Shown: positions 1-7,299 of the stretch, piece by piece
How the letters are laid out: each line of letters begins with the position of its first letter
How positions within the stretch are numbered: position 1 is the stretch's first letter
NCBI GenBank assembly: GCA_003024985.2
Contig: PXIH01S0015013.1
From: Euperipatoides rowelli
Taxonomy: Eukaryota; Onychophora; Udeonychophora; Euonychophora; Peripatopsidae
Strand: one strand, 5' to 3'
DNA length: 10,632 nt
Position numbers and translations under genes: made by a program
The notes under the pieces: generated by a model
Databases searched by the model: none
What the model was told of the DNA's origin: nothing
What the model saw: the letters and a program-made list of their open reading frames with translations, nothing else

Positions 1-1371
1 TCATCGGCTCGCCGAAGATGTCCGAGCAGCATGACAGACATTATGACCAAACTGGCCTTTTATTATATAAGACTAGTTTAAAAGCCCATCAAAAAATGAT
101 GGATACTGGCATGACTATAACAGCGACATCTATGGACAGAAAATAGAGTGAAAACATCTTCGGGCATCATCGGCTCACCGAAGATGGCCGAGCAGCGTCA
201 CAGACATCATGAACAAAGTGACCAAACTGGCCTTTTATTATATAGGACTAGTTTAAAAGCTCATCAAAAATGATGGATACAGGCATGACTATAACAGCGA
301 CATCAATGGACAGAAAATAGAACAAAAACATCTTCAAGGCATCATCGGCTAGTCGAAGATGGCCGAGCAGCATCACAGACATCATGAACAAAGTGACCAA
401 ACTGGCCTTTTATTATATAGGACTAGTTTAAAAGCCCATCAAAAATGATGGATACAGACATGACTATAACAGCGACATCTATGGACAGAAAATAGAGCAA
501 AAACATCTTCAAGGCATCATCAGCTAGTCGAAGATGGCCAAGCAGATTGAAAGACATCATGACCAAAGTGATCAAACTGGCCTTTTATTAAATAGGGTTA
601 GTTTAAAGCCCATCAAAAATGATGGATACAGGAATGACTATAACAGTGACATCTATGGAAAGAAAATAGAGCAAAAACATCTTCGGGCATCATCGGCTCG
701 CCGAAGATGTCCGAGCAGCATGACAGATATTATGACCAAACTGGTCTTTTATTATATAGGACTAGTTTAAAAGCCCATCAAAAATGATGGATATAGGCAT
801 GACTATAACAGTGACATCTATGGAAAGAAAATAGAGCAAAAACATCTTCGGGCATCATCGGCTCGCCGAAGATGTCCGAGCAGCATGACAGACATTATGA
901 CCAAACTGGCCTTTTATTATATAAGACTAGTTTAAAAGCCCATCAAAAATGACGGATACAGGCATGACTATAACAGCGACATCTATGGACAGAAAATAGA
1001 GCAAAAACAACTTTGGCTGTCATCGGCTCGCCGAAAATGACTGAACAGCATGACAGTCATCATGACCAACTGACCAAACTGGCCTTTTATTATATAGGAC
1101 TAGTTTAAAAGCTTGTTAAAAATTATGGATACAGCTACATCTATGGACAGAAAATAGAGTGAAAACATCTTCAAGGCATCATCGGCTTGCCTTGCCGAAA
1201 ATGGCCGAGCAGCATGATACACTTCATGACCAAAGTGACCAAACTGTCCTTTTATTATATAGGACTAGTTTAAAAGCCTGTCAAAAACAATGGATACTGG
1301 CATGACTATAACAGCGACATCTATGGACATAAAATAGAGCGAAAACATCTTCATAGTGTCATCGGCTCGCC
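1..1371. repeat. Satellite-like tandem array, unit about 165-175 bp
   Basis: Eight complete units begin at 1, 167, 342, 517, 690, 855, 1020 and 1179, and a ninth begins at 1359 and decays within about 12 bp. Spacings are 166, 175, 175, 173, 165, 165, 159 and 180 bp. Every unit carries the landmarks TCATCGGCT, GCCGAGCAGCAT (varied), CCTTTTATTATATAGGAC, TAGTTTAAAAGC and GACATCTATGGACAG. Two main subtypes are visible. Short units (1, 5, 6) have ATTATGACCAAACTGG; long units (2-4) carry an extra segment of about 9 bp (CAAAGTGACC-like) at that point. Units 7 and 8 are the most diverged, and unit 7 lacks the GGCATGACTATAACAGCG stretch, as expected at a decaying array edge. The array continues beyond the left window edge. 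No coding potential is convincing: the small ORF at 534-770 simply reads through the repeat. Confidence 0.95.
677..710. repeat. Dyad symmetry inside the satellite unit
   Basis: ACATCTTCGG at 677-686 and CCGAAGATGT at 701-710 are perfect 10-bp inverted arms around a 14-nt loop. The same arms recur at 842-851 and 866-875. Units 3 and 4 keep only the outer CATCTTC/GAAGATG pairing, because both flanks of the loop have changed (CAAGG on the left, AGTC on the right). The dyad sits at the start of the unit as phased here. A protein-binding or cruciform role is possible, but nothing in the sequence proves one. Confidence 0.7.
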
Positions 1372-2062
1372 ATTGCATTATCAACTTCATTTAAATGTAA
1401 ATCTTTGGTGTAGTATTTCACAGTAGCTTTATAATTGATGTATAGATGTTTTTACGACACTATTTTGTGGAAGCTTTGATGGAGAGGGTTTTCCTTGACA
1501 ATAATATATATTTACTCTTCATATGTATAACTTTTTTTATTTTTTTGTTTAAAAATAAACTCCCCTCAAAGGGAGAAGAGATGTATTTTTTTGAGAATTA
1601 ATTAACTATTTATAAATTCAATATATACTACATGAAATACCAGGTTCTATGTGGTGCAAAGGGCAGCAAAATTGTAAAAAAAAACAAAGCAAGCTGTTGC
1701 AGCTAGGGAAAAAAATTGTTCCATAACTTCCCTATTATAGCTGGGGGGTGTACCTGTATTCCCCAGCATATGCCTTTGATTTAGCAAGCCGAGTGACAAA
1801 GCCACTTGATCACGAACCGAGACATTTTTTTTGTAGTTATAATACAGCCTAATATGTAGTGTTCAGATTAATCCCAGACTAATCCCATATTTCTATACCA
1901 TACACAAATATGCATATCTTGGTACTAAATATGTTCCCAGGCCATAATTATAATCTTCTAGATTTAAAAAAAAAAAAAAACATGGGTTTTCTTTTCTATG
2001 TACAATTTATATACAAACTTAATAAACAGTGAAAAAAATGTATTGTAAACATAGTCTAATCC
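1372..2062. other. AT-rich non-coding stretch, no gene seen
   Basis: No reading frame or RNA gene can be supported here. Small items visible: a 15-A run at 1966-1980; a 7-bp hairpin GCTGGGG/CCCCAGC at 1740-1746 and 1761-1767; and a short CTCCC/GGGAG hairpin near 1560-1575. The poly-A run has no recognisable retroelement body next to it, so it is not called as a retroposon tail. Confidence 0.6.
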
Positions 2063-2146
2063 GAGGAGGGTTCTCCAGGATTCGAACCAGCGCCAAGCTG
2101 GTCATTGTAGTGCTGAGTCAGAGAGCTTTACTGTCTCGACTAGCCC
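2063..2146 (-). repeat. tRNA-like Pol III relic, probable SINE head
   Basis: Read on the minus strand, this segment has a strong B-box match, GGTTCGAATCC (plus-strand GGATTCGAACC at 2077-2087). An A-box-like TAGTCGAGACAG lies about 45 nt upstream of it. The end segments AGGGCTA and GAACCCT could partly pair as an acceptor stem. The overall spacing resembles tRNAs with a long variable arm (Leu/Ser class). The T-stem pairs poorly beyond the two G-C pairs next to the loop and no clean anticodon arm is seen, so a functional tRNA is unlikely. A tRNA-derived SINE head or tRNA pseudogene is the better reading. No SINE body, tail or target duplication was identified. Confidence 0.5.
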
Positions 2147-2159
2147 TGCAGAGCTAGAT

Positions 2160-2549
2160 TATTATTAAAATATTAAGATAAAAAATAATATACTTATAAG
2201 ATAGTTGACATTTAATTTAAACAATGTAAATACCTATATAATAAATTAGAGCACCGGTATCCAAGTCATCATGGTCGTGTGGTTTCAAATACCAGATTTG
2301 GCTGTTTGATGCTGGGTGCTGCTCCGGTACGGAAAATGGCAAAAATTTATTTCACCATCAGTACGCACCAGGGAATTTTTCTTTGTCTATTTGTTTAGGA
2401 ATCAATGGTATATGTGATAAATTGGATTTTACGTGGACAGTCAAAGAGTTAATGCAATAGCATTGTCAAGGCTTAATTGAGTTTGTATGGGGAAGAGAGG
2501 AAGATTGTTTTGATAATTACTTTGTACATTTTGTAAATAAAGTCTAGTT
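2160..2549. other. AT-rich non-coding stretch, no gene seen
   Basis: No ORF or RNA gene can be supported. A short direct repeat is present: GCACCGGTA near 2253 and GCTCCGGTA near 2321. Between them lies GGTTTCAAATACC, which loosely resembles a Pol III B box. No A box at proper spacing was found, so no gene is called. Confidence 0.5.
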
Positions 2550-3156
2550 ACTCTCTAGGACCCAATGCAAAATATAAGCTACCATTAAACCTGGACACAA
2601 CACACCTGCACATACACAGACAGATTTTCTTAAAAGTTGGGGTAAACAAAATGAATTTCTTCATTCTATACACTCTAAGTTAAACCCTTGGACCAATCTA
2701 GGCCACATTTTGTATAGTTACTCTTCAAGATCTAGGACAAAATATAATCTAACATTAAACCTAATTACCTCACTTCTGCACATGTGCGGACAGTTTAGAA
2801 TTTGGGGTTAACACAGGAATTTTCCATTCTATACACTCCTAAACGTTTGGACCGATCTGAACCAAATTTGATATAGTTACACTCTAGGACCGATCACAAA
2901 ATATAGGCTACCATTAAACCTGGACACACCACGTCATGTGCAGAAAGTTTTTCTTAGAAGTAAGGGTTAAAACAGGATTTCTTTCATAATATACACTCTT
3001 AAACCCATGGATTGATCTGGACTAAATTTGGCATTGTTACACTCTAGAACCCAGTACAAAATATAGGCTACCATTAAACCTGGACGCACCACATGTGCAG
3101 ACAGTTTTTCTTAGAAGTTGCAGTTAACACATGAATTTTTGCATTTGGAATGTTCT
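2550..3156. repeat. Diverged tandem repeat, about 160-170 bp unit, four copies
   Basis: Units begin at about 2550, 2720, 2881 and 3041 (spacings 170, 161 and 160 bp). Recurrent landmarks in order are ACTCTAGGACC, ACAAAATATAGGCTACC, ATTAAACCTGGACAC, CATGTGCAGACAG, TTCTTAGAAGTTGGGGTTA, ATTCTATACACTC and ACCAAATTTGGTATAGTTAC (variants of each). The last copy is cut short where the candidate MITE begins. The unit shares no obvious sequence with the satellite at 1-1371 despite the similar length. It has no open frame across units. It may be a minor satellite or the internal repeats of a larger, unrecognised element. Confidence 0.88.
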
Positions 3157-3437
3157 ACACTAGCATCTGGATGTCAGACTCCACCTTACCCTTTAGACCC
3201 AAAACAGCCAATCAGAGGTTGGCTTGTAGATAGAATGCAAACTGACCTCTGATTGGCTGCTATTTTATTTATTACTTATATTTAAGTTGGGTTTAGGGTT
3301 AGGGTATGGTTATTGTTAGAGATCCATTAATTGGCTATTATATTCATGTTGGACATAGGGTAAGGGTACAGTTAAGAGTTAAGGATTCTTTAATTGGCTG
3401 AAGGGTAAGATGTAGTGTGAGATCCAAATGCTTGTAT
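3157..3437. mobile_element. Candidate MITE with long imperfect terminal inverted repeats
   Basis: The left end (from AGCATCTGGAT at 3162 to CTTACCCTTTAG at 3195) matches the reverse complement of the right end (3396-3432). About 7 mismatches and one indel occur over roughly 37 bp; the shared core is CTTACCCTT. Weaker similarity extends about 5 bp further out on both sides. TCTACA occurs just outside both ends (3154-3159 and 3440-3445) and might be a target duplication, but the exact boundary is uncertain. Inside are a 15-bp perfect inverted repeat and two tandem copies of about 60 bp rich in TTAGGGTTAGGG-like sequence, each ending in TTAATTGGCT. No transposase is encoded, so it would need an enzyme in trans. 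The superfamily is not assignable. Confidence 0.65.
3205..3259. repeat. Perfect 15-bp inverted repeat
   Basis: CAGCCAATCAGAGGT (3205-3219) and ACCTCTGATTGGCTG (3245-3259) are exact reverse complements around a 25-nt loop. The arms carry CCAAT/ATTGG. ATTGGCT recurs at about 3340 and 3393 within the same candidate MITE, so the motif is part of that element's internal structure. Confidence 0.9.
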
Positions 3438-3932
3438 GATCTACAAATAAGTAGCCCAGGCATTGGGGCAACCCCATGTGATTTAAGCTGGTTACTAATA
3501 AAGTGAAATCACAACGAGAATGAGAATATAAACTTAACTTTCAATGTTCATATTTACAATAAAATGCATTTAATATCTCATTGGATATTCAAAGTTTCTT
3601 TTTCTTAAAAGTATTGTTTTATTACACACATTAAAATGTATTATTGTTTGCTCTTTGCTTTATTAGTAAAATATATAACTTACTAAATAGTTCTCTTTTT
3701 AATTGTAAGCTTATAGGTTTTCCTTATCAAGTTTTTATGTATGCATTACTGGAGTATGTTTTATGACAAAAAAAAAAACAAGACATTCAGAAGAATAAAA
3801 TCTTACGATATACTTTTGGTCATTCTTGATCTTCTGAGGTTCCATTACGGCTGGTGTCTCTCTCTATCTGTTGGTCTCAGAATGCTTAGAAAAAAATCAG
3901 TCAAGAATTCTCTCTGTGTCTGTGTGTTGATA
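3438..3932. other. AT-rich non-coding stretch, no gene seen
   Basis: Low-complexity A/T-rich sequence with short A runs (about 3769-3778) and no repeat structure recognised. A frame opening at 3741 runs into the hAT element and has no recognisable domain, so it is not called. Confidence 0.5.
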
Positions 3933-4382
3933 AGTTACACCAGGGGTTACCACCCTGTGTCCATGGGCATAATGGTGTCCATCGACGAATTTGCATGTGC
4001 CCGCTGCTGTTTGACCATGAAATGAAAGCTTATCCACATTAACTTAGCGGCATCCGGGTCCAATTGATTTAGATTGTGAATGGTTAGGCAACCAATTTTA
4101 GGCAGTTGTTTTCTTGTAAATTGACGTCTTTAATTCCACCTTTTGTGTAAAGTTAATGTGGATGAACTTGAGTGCAATGCACGCAGATGGCCGAATTGAG
4201 TAGTGGTGGGGATAGTTAGAGAATTGTCTAAATACAGGCGATACAATCCAGATTCTACCACGTTTTTGACATCTGCTCATATATTTTCATCATTAAGGAA
4301 AATACAGATGGTACTGACCACCCTACTGGTATTTTAGAATGTGCTCTAGGGTACAAAAAGGTTAGGAACCCCTGAGTTACAC
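3933..4382. mobile_element. Non-autonomous hAT element with 8-bp target duplication
   Basis: The element proper spans 3941-4374 (434 bp). Its left end is CAGGGGTTACCACCCTG and its right end, reverse-complemented, begins CAGGGGTTCCTAACC; about 13 of the first 16 positions match. It is flanked by a perfect 8-bp direct repeat, AGTTACAC, at 3933-3940 and 4375-4382. A CAGGGGT-type terminus plus an 8-bp target duplication is the established signature of the hAT superfamily. No transposase domain is encoded, so it is a deletion derivative or MITE mobilised in trans. The perfect duplication suggests it is younger than much of its surroundings. The small frames inside it (for example 4098-4280 minus) have no hAT motif. 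Confidence 0.93.
4032..4163. repeat. Internal 14-bp inverted repeat of the hAT element
   Basis: ATCCACATTAACTT (4032-4045) and AAGTTAATGTGGAT (4150-4163) are exact reverse complements about 104 bp apart. They lie near the centre of the 434-bp element rather than near its ends. Confidence 0.88.
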
Positions 4383-5312
4383 TATGTATTTGTCTAAATT
4401 TTCTATACAAGTAAATGGATTCTTCTTTCGATCTTCAGGTAGATGTTCATAAAAAAATCTGCTTGGTCTCATGTAATTTTGATGTCAATCCGTATTGGTA
4501 TTTACTCTCAGCATAGAGGCTACACACTTCCAACTAGTGTGGTCAAGATATGGAGAAATCAAGCGAAAGTGTCGAGTTTCTGATTTATTGTCTATTTAAG
4601 CTTATTTTTGATGGTCATTTTGAAATTTGAATCATTTAAGATTAGGATGAGGACAAGAGTAATCAATTGGGAGTGGGAGTGGGGAGTCATTTAGCCACCA
4701 GAGATCATAAGATTTTTGGAAAATTTGATTTATATAAAAAAAACAATTTTGTTTACTTCTACTGATTTGTCAATAGGAGATGTAAAGAGAGAGAGAAAGG
4801 GTGATACATTCTGGCAAAAATGTATATGGGAAATAAAAGTTTTGATCATTTGATGGACTAACAAGTGTTTCATCTTAAAAACAAATTAAAATCACTGATA
4901 ACAGGTTTAAATTTGAGAATGTAGAATGGTCTAAGCGTATTGTATTGCACACAGAAACAATACTTAAGAACTATTTGCATTTAATGACAGAAAGCTTCTT
5001 ATAAACTGCCTGGTTCCAGCTCCGGTGATGTCCTTTATCTGTACTACTTGATTGCATTTAATGACAGAAAGGAAAAATGTTATTAATGATTCATTTTCCA
5101 GTGTTTAAATAAAGAGGAAATGCAAATTAAATTATGATATGCACACTTTTAAATTCACCATGCCTGCATCATGCATGCATGAAGATACATTTAAAATATA
5201 TTTTTTAACATGTAGGATAAGATCAGATGCATTGCATAACCCAACTAAAGTCAGGCTTGCTTGAATCATGTATGAATTATAACTAAAATATTCAGGGCTA
5301 TTTTAGGTCTTA
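4383..5312. other. AT-rich non-coding stretch with a 20-bp direct repeat
   Basis: No gene can be supported. TTGCATTTAATGACAGAAAG is repeated exactly at 4975-4994 and 5052-5071, bracketing 57 bp. A 14-bp perfect palindrome TCATGCATGCATGA lies at 5169-5182. Two isolated octamer-type motifs (ATTTGCAT at 4973, ATGCAAAT at 5120) precede the octamer-rich array that follows. A short GAGAGAGA run lies near 4787. Confidence 0.6.
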
Positions 5313-5348
5313 TTTAACATATTGAATTTTGCAATTCAATATGTTAAA
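5313..5348. repeat. Perfect hairpin, 16-bp arms with 4-nt loop
   Basis: TTTAACATATTGAATT (5313-5328) and AATTCAATATGTTAAA (5333-5348) are exact reverse complements with loop TTGC. The hairpin directly abuts the left end of the hairpin-unit tandem array and may be a terminal structure of it. It is too A/T-rich, and lacks the T tract, to be read as a bacterial-type terminator, and the context is eukaryotic. Confidence 0.93.
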
Positions 5349-6045
5349 AGAATGTTGCAAACATGCAAATAGATGTTAATTTATTCATAGTGCCTATTTT
5401 GCATGTCTGCACATGCTTAGTAATAAAATAATGTGGCAGACATGCAAATCAATGCTAATTTATTCATAGTACAAATTTTGCATATGTGTACATTATTAGT
5501 AATAATGTGGTACACATGTAAATCAATGCTAATTTATTCATAGTACTTATTTTGCATATATGCACATTCTTAGTAATAAAAGTATGTTGCACACATGCAA
5601 ATCAATGCTAATTTATTCATAGTGTTTTGCATGTGTACACATTCTTAATAACACAATATAGCACACATGCAAATCAATGCTAANAATCAATGCTAATTTA
5701 TTCATAGTGTTTTGCATGTGTACACATTCTTAATAACACAATATAGCACACATGCAAATCAATGCTAATTTATTCATAGCACTTATTTTGCATATATGCA
5801 CATTCTTAGTAATAAAACAATGTTGCACACATGCAATAAATACTAATTTATTCATAGTGTTTTGCATGTGTGCACATTCTTAGTAAAAAAAGAATGTAGC
5901 ACACATGCAAATCAGTGCTAATTTATTCATATTGTTTCACATGTGTGCACATTCTTAGTAATAAAAGAATGTAGCACATGTAAATCAATGTTAATTTATT
6001 CATAGTGTTTGCATATGTGGACATTCTTAGTAAGAACAGAATCTT
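5349..6045. repeat. Tandem array of hairpin-forming, octamer-bearing units, about 77 bp
   Basis: The spacer TTATTCATAG recurs at 5381, 5460, 5534, 5613, 5698, 5770, 5848, 5923 (as TTATTCATAT) and 5996, giving periods of 72-85 bp. Between spacers each unit reads roughly TTTTGCATGTGTGCACATTC, a short TTAGTAATAAA loop, then GAATGTAGCACACATGCAAATC. The two halves pair as an interrupted stem of about 20 bp. The exact octamer ATGCAAAT is found at 5363, 5442, 5595, 5667, 5752 and 5905, with one-base variants (ATGTAAAT) near 5517 and 5980. The first unit has only its right arm (from 5350); the last decays after about 6035. Nothing is encoded. Function is unknown: it could be a minisatellite, the internal repeats of a mobile element, or a POU-factor binding cluster. 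Confidence 0.93.
5600..5768. other. Identical 84-bp copies flanking a single N (likely assembly join)
   Basis: Bases 5600-5683 and 5685-5768 are identical as read, separated only by the N at 5684. Other units of the same array differ from each other at many positions. An exact duplicate straddling the one ambiguous base is best explained as two overlapping contig ends placed side by side and not merged. If so, the true array is about one unit shorter and the 85-bp spacing here would become a normal 72 bp. Confidence 0.82.
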
Positions 6046-6606
6046 GTCTAACTTGTTAGGTATGGCTTTCAACATTACTAACAAGTATTATTTTATTTCA
6101 TTTATGTTTTTATGTGGTTGATCTGGTGATAGCTAGTCCGAAGAGTTTGACTGCCCCTCTCAATGTTATGGGACTTTTCATTTCTTTTGCAACTATTATT
6201 TCTAAGAAAACTGCTGAATGATTGCAACTTTCCTGGCTTGGAATAATTTTCTTACTACCAGCTCCAGTCTTCTCTCTCTTTGTTACCTGGTTGCCTTAAA
6301 GCAGCTGTTCAGACATTCGTACCTTTGGATTTTCATTGTAGCACATATAAATTACTTAGACAAATAATTTGTGGATAGTGACATCTAAGTGGAAGAGACC
6401 TACCAGGGAATTTGCATCTCTGGTGGCCCAATCCACAACTGCCTACATAATATGCTATATAAGAATCTGCCATGTAGAGTATAAATATTATTCATCAAGA
6501 ACCTTGTCAGAATGCATCTGTGTAATTAGTTACCTCAATTTCTAACAGGGATTACTTTACATGTTGCTGCAAATTGTGGGCTTTCATTACATTTTAGGTT
6601 CCGACA
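6046..6606. other. Non-coding stretch, no gene seen
   Basis: No ORF or RNA gene is supported. A 9-bp inverted repeat ACTTGTTAG/CTAACAAGT lies at 6051-6059 and 6078-6086, just after the array. An isolated ATTTGCAT is at 6410-6417. Otherwise the sequence looks unique. Confidence 0.5.
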
Positions 6607-6664
6607 TATTGCACCAAAATTATTCCCAATTTCTTAAACTTCCTAAAAAAAATCAATACCCACC
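6607..6664. repeat. 58-bp direct repeat, copy next to the LTR
   Basis: This copy runs from TATTGCACC to TACCCACC and matches 9140-9197 at 57 of 58 positions, the difference being C6625 versus T9158. Similarity stops at once on both sides (A versus G before, A versus T after). The two copies bracket the truncated Gypsy block in the same orientation. Confidence 0.97.
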
Positions 6665-6676
6665 AGAAATATCCTA

Positions 6677-6871
6677 TGTACAGATAACAACACTGTGAGA
6701 TAGGAACAAATACTTTTATTAAGGCCTACTCAGGAAGGTGTTTTCCTGAATAGCAACCAAGACTAAAGGTAACATATATTTAACATATATTACAACATTC
6801 CAGCATGGAATGACAGCTTGTACTGTACTGTATATGCAGTATAACAATGAATTTGCAATACAATACAGTCA
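6677..6871 (-). mobile_element. Probable 3' LTR of the Gypsy element
   Basis: On the minus strand the sequence after the polypurine tract begins TGACTGTATTG, and a plausible end CTGTACA falls at 6677, giving a TG...CA unit of about 195 bp. It contains AATAAA (plus-strand TTTATT at 6715-6720), as expected for LTR polyadenylation. It also holds two compact hairpins: CATTCCA/TGGAATG at 6796-6812, and TCAGGAA/TTCCTGA at 6730-6736 and 6743-6749. No second LTR copy is present, so the outer boundary rests on motif logic only. The 12 bp between 6664 and 6677 are unassigned. Confidence 0.55.
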
Positions 6872-6882
6872 CTCCCTCTTTT
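6872..6882 (-). other. Polypurine tract of the Gypsy element
   Basis: The minus-strand AAAAGAGGGAG directly precedes the TG that starts the probable LTR. It overlaps the stop codon of the last pol fragment (TAA at 6881-6883). In LTR retrotransposons this RNase H-resistant purine run primes plus-strand DNA synthesis, and its position right against the LTR fits. Confidence 0.75.
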
Positions 6883-7207
6883 AATTGAAGGACAGTTGGT
6901 TTGGGGGCTTCCGGGCTCTGGAGGAGTAACGGATAGTTGGAGTAACTGGCTGGTCCAGAGTTATTGGTTGTGTGGTCAGGCCCTGTGAGGTACCCTCCAC
7001 AACAGGGGTAGTTGGGAGTTGCAGGTGTGTCCAGTCAGAATCAGTTTTCCTGAGAGGGGGTTTCAGGATCTCTGGAGAGCCCTGAAGGTGGCAAGGTTGC
7101 AACTGGTCGGCGTGCCTCCTACCATCCTTCCCACTTTCAAAGAATATCCAATAGGAGACTGGACTAAGAATTTTTTGAATAATGCCGATTTCCCATTTTG
7201 AGGACAA
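6881..7207 (-). pseudogene. Gypsy integrase C-terminal region and polyprotein tail
   Basis: This is an open fragment of 108 codons. Early on it reads KWEIGIIQKI...SYWIFF, then RRHADQLQP at about residues 31-39. That matches the usual small beta-barrel region after the Ty3/Gypsy integrase core (a G-x-V/I-x-x-x-x-x-x-x-SY pattern followed by RRHxDQL). The remaining residues are a low-complexity Pro/Thr-rich tail ending SSRARKPPNQLSFN, a typical basic end for animal Gypsy polyproteins. The methionine is not a real start, since the frame is a piece of pol cut off by upstream stops. It lies immediately before the polypurine tract, as expected. Confidence 0.85.
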
Positions 7208-7299
7208 TTTGCCCAGGTGGTAGGAACAGGCTAAGATACGTTGGTTACAGTGAATTTGCTTTTAAAGTTGGTGATGGAGATTGGGGGTTACAGGTTAAT

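Noticed and set aside
534-770. Plus-strand ORF of 78 codons
   Set aside because: It lies wholly within the satellite array and simply reads repeat units (the same short peptide motif appears at both ends). Other units carry stops in this frame.
1740-1767. GCTGGGG/CCCCAGC hairpin as an RNA element
   Set aside because: A single 7-bp stem in unique AT-rich DNA with nothing else to support a function.
1966-1980. Poly-A run as a retroposon tail
   Set aside because: No recognisable LINE or SINE body upstream and no target duplication around it.
2250-2330. Second tRNA-like segment with GGTTTCAAATACC
   Set aside because: There is only a weak B-box resemblance, with no A box at the required distance and no cloverleaf pairing.
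3285-3306. TTAGGGTTAGGG-like sequence suggesting telomeric DNA
   Set aside because: There are only about two imperfect repeats, embedded in the candidate MITE. There is no extended array, so it is not evidence of a telomere or an interstitial telomeric block.
3741-4025. Plus-strand ORF of 94 codons
   Set aside because: It spans the boundary of the hAT element (3941), so it mixes host and transposon sequence. No known domain or start context was recognised.
4098-4280. Minus-strand ORF of 60 codons inside the hAT element
   Set aside because: It shows no zinc finger, DDE or hAT dimerisation motif, and the element is too small to be autonomous. It looks like a chance frame.
5349-6045. Regular repeats with spacers resembling a CRISPR array
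   Set aside because: The units are tandem copies with no unique spacers, the context is eukaryotic, and no cas genes are present.
7019-7201. Plus-strand ORF of 60 codons
   Set aside because: It is antisense to the clear Gypsy integrase C-terminal fragment on the minus strand.
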